DNA of 64,000 nt from Neckera pumila. Its lineage: Eukaryota > Streptophyta > Bryopsida > Hypnales > Neckeraceae. The stretch covers positions 3,598,501 through 3,662,500 of the forward strand of contig OZ018411.1 of the NCBI GenBank assembly GCA_963969595.1, written 5' to 3'. The notes under the pieces were generated by a model, which worked only from the letters and a program-made list of their open reading frames with translations, had not been told where the DNA came from and made no database searches. This document shows, in pieces, positions 46,629 through 58,611 of this stretch. Within the stretch, counting starts at the first letter, position 1. Every line of letters starts with the position of its first letter. Made by a program: the position numbers and the translations under genes.

Positions 46629-48248
46629 CCCCTAAAGTCCCAAGGCCATTTTTCTGTCAAAAACGACTCAAAACTGCCAATTTTGCTGCATTCATCTAAG
46701 AAAAGAGATGATTTTTTTTTAAGAATCTAACCATAGGATCTTGTACTTAACTTATCTTAGGTCATGTGGTAAGAATTTCATAAAGTTTGACCGTACTGAT
46801 TAGAAGATATTGGCATTCAAAGTTGGAAAAAATTATTTTTTTGAACATTGGCTTGCAATTTCAGATGACTTTGACCGCCATTTGTAAAAACAAAATTGCA
46901 CTATAGACATTTAATTTAATTTTTGTTATGTTGAATAATTGAGTTGATTATCTAGGAAAAAATTCCCAAAAAAATACACTTGATTTTCACTATGTAGAAA
47001 ATTGTTGAATAGAAGTAGGTCCAAGATTGAAAGAAAAACTAAATTGTCAATAGCTCTAAGATGGGATTAAAACACTATAATCCCAATGGTGAGATTGTCT
47101 TAGCAAGCAAACTTAGCCCTGTCAAACAATTTTTTTGAAAAATTGTAAAAATTGCATTTACAAATGAATCCTACAAGTAATTTTTTCAAGAAGACTAGCG
47201 GTTGGCGCTTGCTATGCTACGCATTCATCATTAGAATTTTATTAGAATTTTTATGTATTAGATAAAATGCAGAACAAAAATTTCAATAAATCTTCAAATA
47301 AAAATTACTAAAATCTTTCTATAATTTTGTTTATAAGTAAGCATATATTGAAATGTACAATAGAAATTTATTGAATGATGAATGAAATATATGCAATGGT
47401 GAATACTGTAAAAGATACACATTTATTGTAATGCATTCAAAAGTTGACTCAATTGTTACGAACAATGGCACCCAAAAAACTTGGTGAATTGAAAAGAAAA
47501 ACTTGTAAATTTCAAAAACTTCATGAACAACTTAATTGTTGTGAAATTCAAAATTGCTTCAATTAAATAAATTTCTCAAATCATTTGGTAGTAGCAATAG
47601 AATTTTAAAATCATAAAAGCTGTAAAAGTGATATTACAGAGGTGATTGCAAACTACTACTCGATTTTTGTAATATAACATTGTGTGAAAATATTTTTTTT
47701 ATGTATGCATGATTGAAAATGTTTTTCCAAAATAATAAAATTAATTACTTCAAAGACTTATTGAAATCATTATCATGCATTCTATTCAAATATATCAAAA
47801 TTTTACTAATATGTGATACAATGAATGCGTAGCATAGCAAGCATAAGCCCCTATTATTAATGGTAGCATTTGTGATATTACAGAGGGAGTTATGATTTTA
47901 GTAGTATGATGCTCTAATTGCTTGAAAAATAAGATTCTCCATTGCTTTCACATAACAAATCCAAATGGAATGAATCAAAGCTTTCCATATAGATAAAATT
48001 ACAATCTGTGAGAAAAAAATTCAAAAGTTTTTTGTATGAGAAGATTTTTGTCCATTGCACCAAAAAAAAGACCTTTCGTGCCATAACTTTTGCTCCCGGG
48101 CACCAATTGAAATAAAAATTATATTCCCATAGCTAATGTGTTTTTCTATCTTCACAAAAGTTTTCAAAAAATAATGATTAATATTGAGGCCGTAGTAGCT
48201 TGCCCAAAATCCATTTTGTCCCTTGAGGGGACAATGGGACTTTAGGGG
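46629..48248 (+). mobile_element. TTAA-flanked element, subfamily A, interrupted (A6)
   Basis: TTAA at 46625-46628 and 48249-48252. Ends CCCCTAAAGTCCCAAGGCC and GGGACTTTAGGGG. About 710 bp at 47197-47906 is foreign. Confidence 0.85.
47197..47906. mobile_element. Insertion with perfect 22-bp inverted repeat
   Basis: Interrupts A6 between CAAGAAGA and GATGCTCT, which are adjacent in other A copies. A perfect 22-bp inverted repeat lies at 47207-47228 and 47821-47842 (core TGCTATGCTACGCATTCAT). The inside is very AT-rich. Exact ends and target duplication unclear. Confidence 0.7.
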
Positions 48249-48252
48249 TTAA

Positions 48253-49331
48253 AATTAATTTGGAAAATGAGTGGTAGTCAATGGGTATGCAAAAAAATTA
48301 GGACGATCGATCAACCATTGGTGTTTTGAGAATTTACAGTTACTTGATAGTGTATAAAACATTGTTGGCATTGAAATTGTGCAAATACAAGCCTGCAATA
48401 CTGGCATCTCATAAAAGATTCATTTCTAGGACCTTTGGATTTGGTAGACATTGCTTTCATAATTTATATAAAGCATCAACATTGAAAATATAGATTCAAT
48501 GTGTGAAAGTACATATTGAATACAAAAACACTCACCATCCTGAAAATAGGCTCTCAAGTCTAGGATTGAAAATTTCTAAATCTTCTAGAGCCTTAAACTT
48601 GCAAAAATTGATGTTTTTAAACATCGTTATTTGCATTTTTTGTCTACCAATGGATGCAAATGCTTTTGTAACTCTTTTAAGCTATTTTAAGTCACAAACT
48701 AACATATGGAAGAATTTTTGTCAAGTGAGAAACTAAAAATCAACTCACAAGAAACCATGTGATACACTCCACAAAAGAAAAATCTAAGAGTGCAAATGTA
48801 GAAAAGAATTGAAGAGTTTACTAAATGATAAACCATTATTTCCAAGCAACGCTAAAAAAATTTGACTTGACAAGAATGTAAAGTCAAGGAGTTTTCTCCA
48901 CATAAATACTCAAATTCCAAGTTAGATGAACTTTAAAATTTAGATGAATCTCATCCAAAACTATGATGAAGTCCTATAAGTTTAATACTCGAATTTGATG
49001 TAGGGTGATAGCAATGCCATTTCATATGATAGTTCCTAAAAAGAAGATACGCTACTCCCAGAAAGCCTGAGGCAAATAATTTTGGCTTCTATTATGCTCA
49101 TGTCAAAATCCACTAAAATGCAAATGTTGATGCAAAATTGAATTCAAAATCTCCTATATATAGAAAGTTTTCCATACCCTAATTCACCTCATCCAATCCA
49201 TTGACCTTTAAGTGCCCCCATAAGTGCCTAAGCCTTTCTAAGTGTGTTTTTTCCAAGAAATAAAAGAATGGGATTATAATTATCCCAATGAAGCAAATTG
49301 TTTGCTTTTCAAAATCCAACCATACAAATGT
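48253..49331. other. AT-rich spacer
   Basis: No gene, element end or RNA recognised. Confidence 0.4.
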
Positions 49332-49335
49332 TTAA

Positions 49336-49778
49336 CCCTGGAACGTTCAAAACGCCATTTTGTAGCATTTGGATGACAAATCAATGGGCTGTAAAGCTAT
49401 TGGAAGCACTTTTCATCCCCATTCTCCTTGTTGACTTTTCATGGTGAGTTATGAAGAGTATTTAATTGAGTTTGTAGTCTTGTTAGTGTTTGTCTTCACA
49501 TAAATGAGAAGTTAAAAAAAAAACGGATCACAAAATATGCTATTTTAGTGTATTTTGGGAAGTTATTATCTTTTATATCAAATTTATTATAACCTCTACT
49601 TATTGCTCCTTGCTCTAAATCTGAAATTTCTCTACAAAAATGATATTTTTTGAATTGAGTTTGACTAATAAAATGGAGGTCCTCTACTCTAGTTTCTACT
49701 CCAATTTCAATTTTGGAAAAATTCCTAGTATTGAATATTTGATTGGATTTTGAATTTTGGATGTATTTTCAATGTCTA
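49336..49778 (+). mobile_element. Truncated TTAA element, subfamily B (B4)
   Basis: Starts CCCTGGAACGTTCAAAACGCC after TTAA (49332-49335). Stops at TTAA 49779-49782, where A7 begins; the rest of B is not found beyond A7. Confidence 0.7.
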
Positions 49779-49920
49779 TTAACCCCTAAAGAACCAAGGC
49801 CATTTTTTTGCCAAAAAACAATCAAAACTGCCATTTCTATAGCAAAGAGTAAAAAAAATTGAAAATTGTTTTTTTTTCCACATCTGACCGTAGAATCTTA
49901 AACCTAACTAGTATGATAAT

Positions 49921-51128
49921 AGAGTTATTTGTAAAGTCCAAACCAGTTTGAGCGGGACTTTTTTGGAAACAGGTGGGCTGTAGAAAGGCATCTCAAGTCG
50001 AACCTTCAGACTTTTTTTAAGAAGCCTGCGATACATGACTTCAAAAGTGGGGTCGAAATCTTCTTAAGCACCATTTTGATGCAAAATTCAATTTCACACC
50101 CAGTTTTGTCCCGACTATGCACAACTTTCTGAACTCATCCTGCTTTTTCGCAAAACTGACAGATTTAACCCCTAAAAGACCGGGTGTCCCCTCAAGGGAC
50201 AATTTGGGTCCGGGCAGGTTCCTACGATCTCAACTTTTAGTAATATTTTTTGGGATTTTTTAAGGTTGTGTATTTTTGCAGGATCTTTGCGAAAATAGAA
50301 TTTTTATTTTAATTGATGCCCGGGAGCAAAAGTTATGGCACAATAAGTAAAATTGGAATTTTGCGGGCAGTACAAAAAAAATCACAAAAAGTCAAAATAA
50401 TTTTTTTTCAAATTTTTTCCTCAAAGATTATATTTTTGTCTACATGTGAAGCTTTGTTTCATTCAATTTGGACTAATTATGAGAAAGTTATAGACAATCT
50501 TAGTTTTTTGGGCAATCTAAGCATCTTCTTGAAAAAATAAGTTGTAGAATTCATTTTTGAATGCAATTTTGAGAATTTTTCAAATGTTTTGTTATACAGG
50601 GTTAGATTTTCTTGCTAAAACAATCTCACCTTTGGGATTATTGTGATTCAATTCCATCTAAAAGCTATTAACAATTTAGTTTTTTCTTCAATCTTGTACC
50701 CACTTCTACTTAACAATTTTTTAATGAGTGAAAATTAAGTGATTTTTTTCCTAAATTTTTTTGGTAGATTTTCAACTCAACTACTTAATATAAATAAGTA
50801 GAAAATCGAAATCAGTTGTGCAAAAAATTTGAACTAAAAAGATTCAAAGCCAAAAAATCTAGTGAAGCAAAGTGGAAAAAAACTTGTTTTCTTCACTTTA
50901 AATGCATATATCTTGCAATCTACGTGGTCAAAGTTTCTAAAATTTCTTCCACATATTCATATACTAGTCAAGTACAAGATCTTATGGTTGGATATGCAAA
51001 AAAAAAAAAAATTTTAAACTCTTTTCTCTTTGCAATAGAAATGATAGTTTTGAATGTTTTTTGGTAGGAATGTCACCGCGGTCCTTTAGGGGTTAAACCC
51101 CGGTTTGGCCTACTTTACAAATAACTCT
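49921..51128. mobile_element. Element with AGAGTTATTTGTAAAG ends (F)
   Basis: Inverted ends AGAGTTATTTGTAAAGT at 49921-49937 and the complement ending at 51128, with AAT on both sides (49918-49920, 51129-51131). Without A8 it is about 280 bp. Family not recognised. Confidence 0.8.
50169..51092 (-). mobile_element. TTAA-flanked element, subfamily A, nested (A8)
   Basis: 924 bp between TTAA (50165-50168) and TTAA (51093-51096), reverse orientation. It sits inside F, which sits inside A7. Confidence 0.88.
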
Positions 51129-51479
51129 AATGTGTGGAAAAAATTTCAAAATTTTTGACCGCAGAGATTGCAAGATATTTGCGTTTAAAGTGGAGAAAAC
51201 AAGTTTTTAAGCAAATTGTGGGACTAAATTTTATGACTTTGAACATTTTTAACTTAAATGTTTTGCACTACAGAGTTTTGAGATTTAAATCTTCATAGTG
51301 GAGATGCCCCAAATCACTATGTTGCCAAAAAACGGTGTTAAAGGATTGACACATTACCTTTTGATGGCATTCATGTAGTAATTTTGTCAGAAAATGAACA
51401 CATTTGGATGAATTTTTGGACAGATTTAGGCAAATGGGCGGGAATGGGTTGGTCTACCTTATTTTATACAATAGTGGAG

Positions 51480-52320
51480 GAGCCGTGTTGAATGAGAACA
51501 TGGGCTTTTGTCCAAGATCCAACCTGTACTACGTCTCTAGACACACAACGTGTACGGAAACCCTAAACAAAAATGAAACTTGAGGAGAGGCCCAATCATC
51601 AAATAAATGCCAAGTTATTAGCCCCTAAATGCCCAAGGCTTGTTTTGAGCTTGTAGGAATTTGCTCTAATTTGAACAAAAAGCCAACATTTTGATAAGCT
51701 GTGTCAATTTCTTTTGAATTGTAACCATACAAATTCAAACTAGACAGGTTAGAGAGCGTATAGGAAAAGAAAACACAACAATATCACTTACAAATAAAAA
51801 GATTATAATGTTTGACCATGAGGGTGTTAAAACTATGAAAATCTTTCAATTATCTTTTTGCATATCACATCTAAAAAATTGGTCACCAAAAAAATATGAG
51901 GTTAAAGGGGCCTAACATGCACAACTCCAATTAATTTATGGCTTCTCAAAATTCACTCTTCAATATTTTAAATGAATTTCTAATGTGTTTTTCCCTCCAA
52001 GATCTAGTGTACGTGAGGCTCATTTTCAAGAGTCCATAACACTAGGGAAAGTCAAGATTGCAATGGGTACCCTTGCACGAAATCTTGAATAGAAAAATTG
52101 TAATTGATCATTTTCAAAATCAAATTGTGATGCTAAACTAGACTTCAAGAAGAATTCTACAAAAATATGAACTATTAAAAATAGCAATTTGGTTAGGTTT
52201 TATTTAAAATCAAAGTATTACCGACACCAAAATTGGGTGCCTCGGACATTTAGGAGTTAATTACACAAGCCTTTGACTTAAGTCAATTTGTTGTTTTGTG
52301 GAGATCCACAGTATAACATT
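51480..52320 (-). repeat. Repeat II, copy 3 (inverted), interrupted
   Basis: Reverse-strand relative of 17920-18080 (blocks TGGGCTTTTGTCC, GGAAACCCTAAA and TTTGACTTAAGTCAATTTG), split by the TTAA element at 51622-52256. Confidence 0.6.
51622..52256. mobile_element. TTAA-type singleton (G1)
   Basis: 635 bp. Left flank TTAG (mutated), start CCCCTAAATGCCCAAGGC; right end GGACATTTAGGAG before TTAA 52257-52260. The inside differs from A, B and C. Confidence 0.75.
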
Positions 52321-52698
52321 TAGTAACCAATGTCAGTACTGCCTCCTGCTAAATGGAATGATATAGAAGATACCACATTATCTCATCCGATGGATGAGAT
52401 GATGTGGTATATTGAGCATGAAACTAGTAACTACAAACAATATATCAGAGACCGCAGGTGGGGTAAGTAGGTCCTAAACGACCTAATAACAAAGTTTAAA
52501 TTTGATTTGTCAATATCATTGCACATTAAGATTGCAATGCTTAACACTGAATCAGGTAAAAAAAAGAAGCATTTGGAATACAAAGTTTAACTTTAAATTA
52601 GTAAGCAAAAATCATGAAGAACCTGGTATTCATCCACTTCTTCGCTTTGCTTCAAAAATCATTTACTTTTTGTGTTTGGGAATGAAGAAGACAATTCT

Positions 52699-53272
52699 TT
52701 GTATACATATTGGATGGAAGGAGGTGAAACAAACAATGTGGTTTATGTAAATTAGAATTGGAGTAGGAGCTCAACCGCTCACTTAGTTATATCAAGTTAA
52801 AGCAGAAATTGTATTTGATATAAAATTTCAGACCTCGTTTAGGCATAGTAGAATAACTTTTCTCAGAAACTTTGAACTAAGAAAAATTGGTAAATCAAAT
52901 TAATTTTAATCCTAAAAAATTCTATTGAGATTTAGAGCCTCCAGTTATAAACAAATTTTAGAAAGGGCTTGAAAAGGACATTTTCTTTGACATTTTCAAA
53001 CATCCTCTCTAAATTTGTCCATAACTTTTGATTGGGGCCTCCAAATTTCAAATAGATTTGTGGATATGAAAGTTAGCTTGATTTACCAAATTTAATTCAT
53101 TTAAATTTTAAAAAAAAAAGTTTTTCTACTATACCTAAATGAGGTCTAAAATTCTACTTCAAACACAATTCGTACCATTGACTTAACTATGAGTAGTTGA
53201 GAAACTACAAATTCTAATTTACTTATCCCACATGGGTTGTTCTTACCTCCTACTACACCATGTGTATATAAA
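52699..53272. repeat. Long foldback element D2
   Basis: Arms of about 280 bp in inverted orientation, e.g. TTTCAGACCTCGTTTAGGCA against CCTAAATGAGGTCTAAAATT and the start against the end (TGTATACATA / TATGTATATAAAG type). Fullest single copy outside the palindrome. Confidence 0.7.
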
Positions 53273-53486
53273 GAACTTCTTTTCTCACTAGAAAATCCAA
53301 AATAAGATATTGATGGTAAGAAGTTAGATAGTATTGGAGTATTATCCAATGGGCTCATTAAATTTTTGGCAAACCATCTTTCTTCACAGGTATTTGTTGA
53401 TTTGTATGTTTGGTCCTAGAATTAGCAAACAAAAATGGAGTACACCGTAAATGTATTGCCACTGTCTCAATACAGAACTCACATTA

Positions 53487-53711
53487 GGGGAGGCAATCCA
53501 TTCCTGATTAATGACCCATTTTCAATCACTTCAGGAATTACACACATGTAAGAGGACAGTTTCTTTATTGGAAAATTTTCTCGTGTGCAGCACTAGTGTT
53601 TGGACCCTTCTTAGAGTTTTCAGATATTCTGGTACCAAAATGAAACTGCTATGAATAAATGAATTCCAGATTCTGCAATTCTTTAAGTGATCGAAAATGG
53701 ATTGCCTCACC
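53487..53711. mobile_element. TA-flanked MITE, GGGGAGGCAATCC ends
   Basis: 225 bp. The filled site is CATTA..TAATG; the paralogue at 39890-39897 reads CATTAATG, exactly the expected empty TA site. Stowaway/mariner-like by its target. Confidence 0.8.
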
Positions 53712-53891
53712 TAATGACGTATGGCTGAATTTTGTAGATGAGGATTTCAGAGAGGAACAATAGTAAAATATCATATCAATCCATGTGAAAAAAACTAAAA
53801 AATATTGATGATAGGACAGTGAGCACATGGTTCTCATTTGTAATATAAAAATATAAGATCTAAATTTGAACTATGCATAATATTTAGTAGC

Positions 53892-53995
53892 TCTACAGTG
53901 ATGGTGTGGTATACTCCACACCTCAACAATGTTTCATCAGTAGCTACTAATGAATTAGACAGGTAGAGGATGTAGAGGCACACCATCACTGTAGA
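53892..53995. mobile_element. 104-bp MITE, TCTACAGTGATGG ends
   Basis: 17-bp inverted ends TCTACAGTGATGGTGTG, with a further small GTGGTATACTCCAC palindrome inside. Target duplication not determined. Confidence 0.6.
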
Positions 53996-54083
53996 ACCAA
54001 GGCAACATTAACACATGCTATTGAATGTTATGGAAGTCATATTTGAAAGACAAGACTTTCAAATTTTGAAACAATAGGGTTAA

Positions 54084-54712
54084 TCCTTAAAGGACAGATC
54101 CAAGACCACTAATTTCAAGCCTCACTGCCTATCACTTAGTTTTCTATCACTTTGCAACTAGATATGAATGAAAATGTTTATATTTGTTTTTTAGAGATGG
54201 AATTACATATCTTCTATACTTCATAAATATTTAGATTCTTTTGTGAAAAATGTTTTTTTTGTAAATTTTTGAAAATTCAATTTCCGTATCATTCTATATT
54301 TAGAAAATAATAGACATCAAAAATGCATCCAAAGTTCAAATTGCAATAAAATATTTAATATTAGGAGTTTTTCAAAATTCAAACTGGAGTAGAAACTAGA
54401 GTAGATGACCTTCATTTTGTTAGTTTGGCTCAAACTCAAATAATATCATTTTTGTGAAGAAATTTCAGATTCAAAGCAAGGAGCAACAACTTCCTAAAAT
54501 ACACTAAAATAGCAAATTTTGTGATCCATTTTTTTTACTAACTTTTCATTCACTTGAAGACAAACATTGAAAAGACTACAAACTCAATTGAAGATTCTTC
54601 ATAATCCACCATGGAACGTCAACAAAGTGGATGAAAAAATGATTATGATCTTTGTGTAGACCACAAAATAATCATTCAAATGCCACGAAATGGAGTTGTC
54701 GTTGCTTCTGGG
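54084..54712 (-). mobile_element. TTAA-flanked element, subfamily B (B3)
   Basis: 629 bp, TTAA at 54080-54083 and 54713-54716, reverse orientation. Starts TCCTTAAAGGACAGATCC. Confidence 0.85.
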
Positions 54713-54722
54713 TTAATGGAAA

Positions 54723-54831
54723 CACTACAAGGGAGCAGTGTCAATTCGGACATTTTTTTGACAGGATTATGTCAATTTGGACATTTTAGTCAATTAGGAC
54801 GTGTCAATTCGGACACTGTTTTCTTGTAGTG
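54723..54831. mobile_element. 109-bp CACTA-type MITE
   Basis: CACTACAAGGGAGCAGTGTC to GACACTGTTTTCTTGTAGTG, with AAA on both sides (54720-54722, 54832-54834). CACTACAAG is the classical plant CACTA/EnSpm terminus. Inside are GTCAATT(C/T)GGACA repeats. Confidence 0.88.
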
Positions 54832-54982
54832 AAAGATATTCCAATGAGTAGACAACATATATCCAACTGTTTTGAAAAAGTTAGAGCTTTTGTTTTGTAG
54901 TATTCAACAACATGACTAGCTTGGTTAAGGCTTGATCCGAGCTTCATGACTTTTTGTACAAGGTTTGGAGTCAGTTCATCTA

Positions 54983-55239
54983 CACTGAATAGGGAAATTA
55001 GGTTGCCTCACACTAATATCTCAACATTTTACATTATATCAATATTATAGTTACTGTAGAAGGATGCAGTGATGTAGAAAACATGTGTGCTATATGGGTT
55101 GGTGTATTGATTTATCTTGGGATTAGAAAAGGGCTTATGTCTCCATTTGGACAAGCAATGAGTCATGAGGTAACATGAGGTAACTTTTGTAGGGTAAGGC
55201 AACCTAATTGTATGGGCAACCCAATTCCACTATTTAGTA
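54983..55239. mobile_element. TA-flanked MITE T2
   Basis: 257 bp relative of T1; ends CACTGAATAGGGAAATT and the complement, TA on both sides. Confidence 0.75.
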
Positions 55240-55309
55240 TAGAGATGGGAAAGAAAGAAAATTTACAAAATCAAATTTACATTTTGTTCCAGATTTCTAA
55301 TTTATTTAA

Positions 55310-57141
55310 CCCTTAAAGGACCAACATGCATTTTTTTGGCATTATAGCAATCTTGGGCAGGCTAGTGTGAATGAATTATTGCATATTTTACATTGAAATT
55401 TTAAGAGAAGGTGTGGACAAGGAACATCTTTCAAATGCACTAAATTTCATGACATTTGGATCAAAAGTTATGGCCTAATATATGATTCTTTTTTGTAAAT
55501 GGGCAATCTGGGCAGATTAGAAAAATTATTTTTTTTATAAACAAAAATTTAAAATTGATTTTTTATATTTATATATACGATGAAAGCTTTGAATCATTCC
55601 ATTTTGATCAATGAAATAAATGTTATAAAGAGTTATTGTTTGCGGGCAGTTATGGATTTTTTATTCTAAAATAAACTTTGAAATCCTTCACAACAAACTT
55701 TTTTGGAATTTCCTTTGACTAGTTTGGAGATTCTGTAATTTTTTGCTGCTAGTTTTTGCCGTTTCTAGTGTTCTAATGTCATCGTGGAAGGATCTTCAAA
55801 GAATTTCTATACATGAGAAAATTGTGGATATTCTTTACAAAGATTTTTATAAATTCTCTCCAAATCCCCTGTGTACAATTCAAATTGGTAGACTTTGTAT
55901 ACATCTTACATTTCCATGTTGTTTCTATCTAATAAATGGTAGATTTTACAAGATGCAATTGTCTCATATTGATTGTCAAAGGTACTCTGAGGTTGGACAT
56001 ACAAGACTTGTAGATTGTCAATCTACAAGATAATGAATTCTAGTTACAAAAATCTATCTTTTTTTGAATTTGTATATTTTGGAAATCTAAGAAATTTTAT
56101 ATGAAATGAAATTATAAAATGTTAGAACAAATGAAATCTAAGAAATTTTATATGAAATGAAATTATAAAATGTTAGAACAAATGAAATCTACATTTATTT
56201 AATGTTTTGAACTCCAAAAATCTAAAAAAGGTCTAGATCAAAAGTCTTGAAATGTATAAGGCAATAAGATTGCAATTCAAAATCTACATATTAGTAAAGT
56301 TTGAGATTCCAAAATTTACATCTAGTATTGATTGTGCTCACTAAAATCTACATTAAAATTAGATTTCAGAGGTATAAATCTACATTCTCAAATATTTACT
56401 TTCAAAAATTGAGTTGATTTGGAAGTAGGGACATCTTATAATAACACTCAAAAAATGCATAGATTTCCCCTTGATAAAATGCACAAATTTCCCTATCTCA
56501 CATTTCTCTGTAACGGCCAAATTCTTTATGAACATGAATTTGTTACACTTTTTGTATTTCTTTGGATGGGATTTTCAGTGCAAAACTTGCAAGGAATTTT
56601 AAGCAAGTCTACTATGCTTTATTTAACTCAATTTTCAATACTTTTTGAAAAAAATAAAATCATAGGATGTAGATTGTCTATTACAACATTGCAAGCACGG
56701 GAATTGACATTTTTCAATTCCATAACTTAGTTCTTAACAATTTTGTATTTTTAATCATTCTCTATTTCTTTCTACTCACAATTTTTTTTCTTATATTTTG
56801 TAGATTTCTAAATGATGTGAAAATTTTCAATCATGTAGCCAACTTGTCCACAAAGAGGAGTCCAAAGAAACACCACCATTTTAGACATTCTTTTTGTAGA
56901 GAAGAGAGCTCAGCTGCCCTGCTTTTTGTAGGGCCAAAAAATTGATTTCTGTGAATTTGAATGCTTATATCTTACAATCGAAGAGGTGAAAATTTCTGAA
57001 AATTTTTCCACATGTTCTCAAGTCAACATATTACAAGATGCCATGGTTACATGTGTCCAAGAAAATGTCTTTTTTCCAAAAATTTGATACTTGTACTAGA
57101 AATGACAGTTTTCAGTCGAAAAAACGTAGTTGTGGAACTTA
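55310..57141 (-). mobile_element. TTAA-type element, subfamily C, interrupted (C6)
   Basis: TTAA at 55306-55309, start CCTTAAAGGACCAACATGC. C sequence runs to about 55695, is broken by some 930 bp of other DNA (55743-56033 frame included), then resumes near 56625 and ends at a worn GTGGAACTTACAA. Confidence 0.6.
56082..56190. repeat. 51-bp direct repeat, two copies
   Basis: Two identical units starting at 56082 and 56133 (GAAATCTAAGAAATTTTATA...). Confidence 0.9.
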
Positions 57142-57244
57142 CAATAAAAAAGCTCCAGATCTACATTCCTCCTCCCAACCCCTCTACCAAACTTTTCTTT
57201 TTAAAGGTTACAAAGATCATATATTGCGACAAAATGAAGGTTTT

Positions 57245-58320
57245 GGTGATGGTTGAGTGGTTGACTAGCAAACTGAACTTGTCGTTTTGCAACCCACTTG
57301 TTCTTTACTTGGCAGGAATCTAGCCAATTCCAACTTATTACAGTTGTTTAAGTGCCAAGTCAACTCTCCCGAATGACGTATTCTGATGCAACTTGCAGCG
57401 ATGAAGTCTTGGGGATGGTGCCTGGAAGATTCCTGTTGTTCGTTGACTTGTGTTGTATAATTGGCGATCATCCAAGCAGTGCAGTCCATTTCATCCACAT
57501 ATGGAAGGAAAATTCGGTACCACGCGAACACAACCTTCTATGGAGCTTCTCGGGCGTCACCGAAAGTCTGTCCAGCCGCAACCAAGCCTTCCATGAGTGG
57601 TGCTCGATCAAATCCCGATCAAGAAACACAACTGAAATGCAGCAAAGCACTGTTGTAAACATCCGCAACCCGAAACATAAACCAAATTAATTTAGAGAGA
57701 ACTGCGCACACAGCAGTTTTAGAACCCACAAGTTCAGATCAGCGGCAAGCCCACCATTAGCGATCATGAGTCCTATACATACTCTCACGCCAAAAATCCA
57801 CTAATCTTGTGTGCCACAAAAACCACAAAAAGCAATCCCTCTAACTTAAACTCTCTGGCCACCATCTAGACTCGGATGGTCATCATGCATCGAACAACAC
57901 CAATCCGCAGAATTACGGTGGAATTTTTTATTATTATTTTATGAATTCCATAAATTCACGGATCAGAGTAGACTCCAGAGTTGGTCCAAACTAACCACCT
58001 CGAGTGAGTCCAACATCAATCCTAAGCACAGTACTGTAGTAGTAACTGGATTCTGCTTATTACTGTAACTGGTAGCGAAAAGCTAAGGTCCACCATTTCT
58101 CCAGTGATGAGAGCGTTTGCAAGTACTCCGTACAATACAATGGGTCTGCAGTTCTGGACACACATTTCATGGCTTTTGTCAGCACCCGGTTGCGTAAAAG
58201 CTCCGCTCCAAAGCAGAGCTACCAAACTCACCAAAAGGCAAATAACTTCGTTCATGACCTTTCCAAGGACTGTACTGATCAACTCTCCAGCGAGAGTAAT
58301 ATTTGGGGGTCTGTGTAGGT
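57245..58320 (-). repeat. W repeat, copy 3 (inverted)
   Basis: Reverse-strand relative of W1 and W2. Donor-like CCTTTTGGTGAGTTTGG and acceptor-like ATTTCAG are kept. The DLIEHHSW frame is frameshifted after about 20 codons, so this part does not encode the same product. Confidence 0.55.
58022..58255 (-). CDS. Candidate small secreted-type ORF in W3 (doubtful)
   Basis: A frame from Met at 58255 would give about 77 residues with a hydrophobic, signal-like start (MNEVICLLVSLVALLWSG) and then a CVQNC pair. Copies W1 and W2 are broken at this point. The frame runs through the conserved donor-like GGTGAGT, so it may be read across an intron. I do not recognise it; it is as likely chance as a gene. 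Confidence 0.2.
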   Translation of the reverse strand: MNEVICLLVSLVALLWSGAFTQPGADKSHEMCVQNCRPIVLYGVLANALITGEMVDLSFSLPVTVISRIQLLLQYCA

Positions 58321-58328
58321 ACTATATA

Positions 58329-58611
58329 AGGTAACTACACCTAAAATTGCACAGTCCTTAAAAGCGCACAATGGATATTCTTGCCTAAAATGTACTCCCA
58401 CTATTCATATGATTCTATGATTGCTTTTAGGTGCACCTATTTTCAGCACTTTGAAAATTTGTAGTTTATTCACACGGTGTCCAAAAAATGCATTTTAAGA
58501 GAATCTAGAATCCTGTTTTGACTACCAGTGGGACCCCACAATTTTTTTTTCAATATAATAGTGAAAACCATGCTGAATTGCTTAACTGTGCGGTTTAAGG
58601 TGCAGTTACCT
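58329..58611. mobile_element. TA-flanked MITE, AGGTAACT ends (U2)
   Basis: 283 bp, ends AGGTAACTACACC and GGTGCAGTTACCT, TA on both sides (58327-58328, 58612-58613). Inverted match to U1. Confidence 0.8.

Larger units (their letters stand above)
49783..51337 (+). mobile_element. TTAA-type element A7, interrupted and chimeric
   Basis: Begins CCCCTAAAGAACCAAGGCC. Broken by the element at 49921-51128 and resumes at 51129 (AATGTGTGGAAAAAATTTC). Near 51304 it switches to a C-type right end (CTATGTTGCCAAAAAACGG) and stops at TTAA near 51338. Confidence 0.65.

Noticed and set aside
55743..56033. 96-codon plus-strand frame
   Set aside because: Lies in foreign DNA inside C6; low complexity in codon use and no recognised motif.
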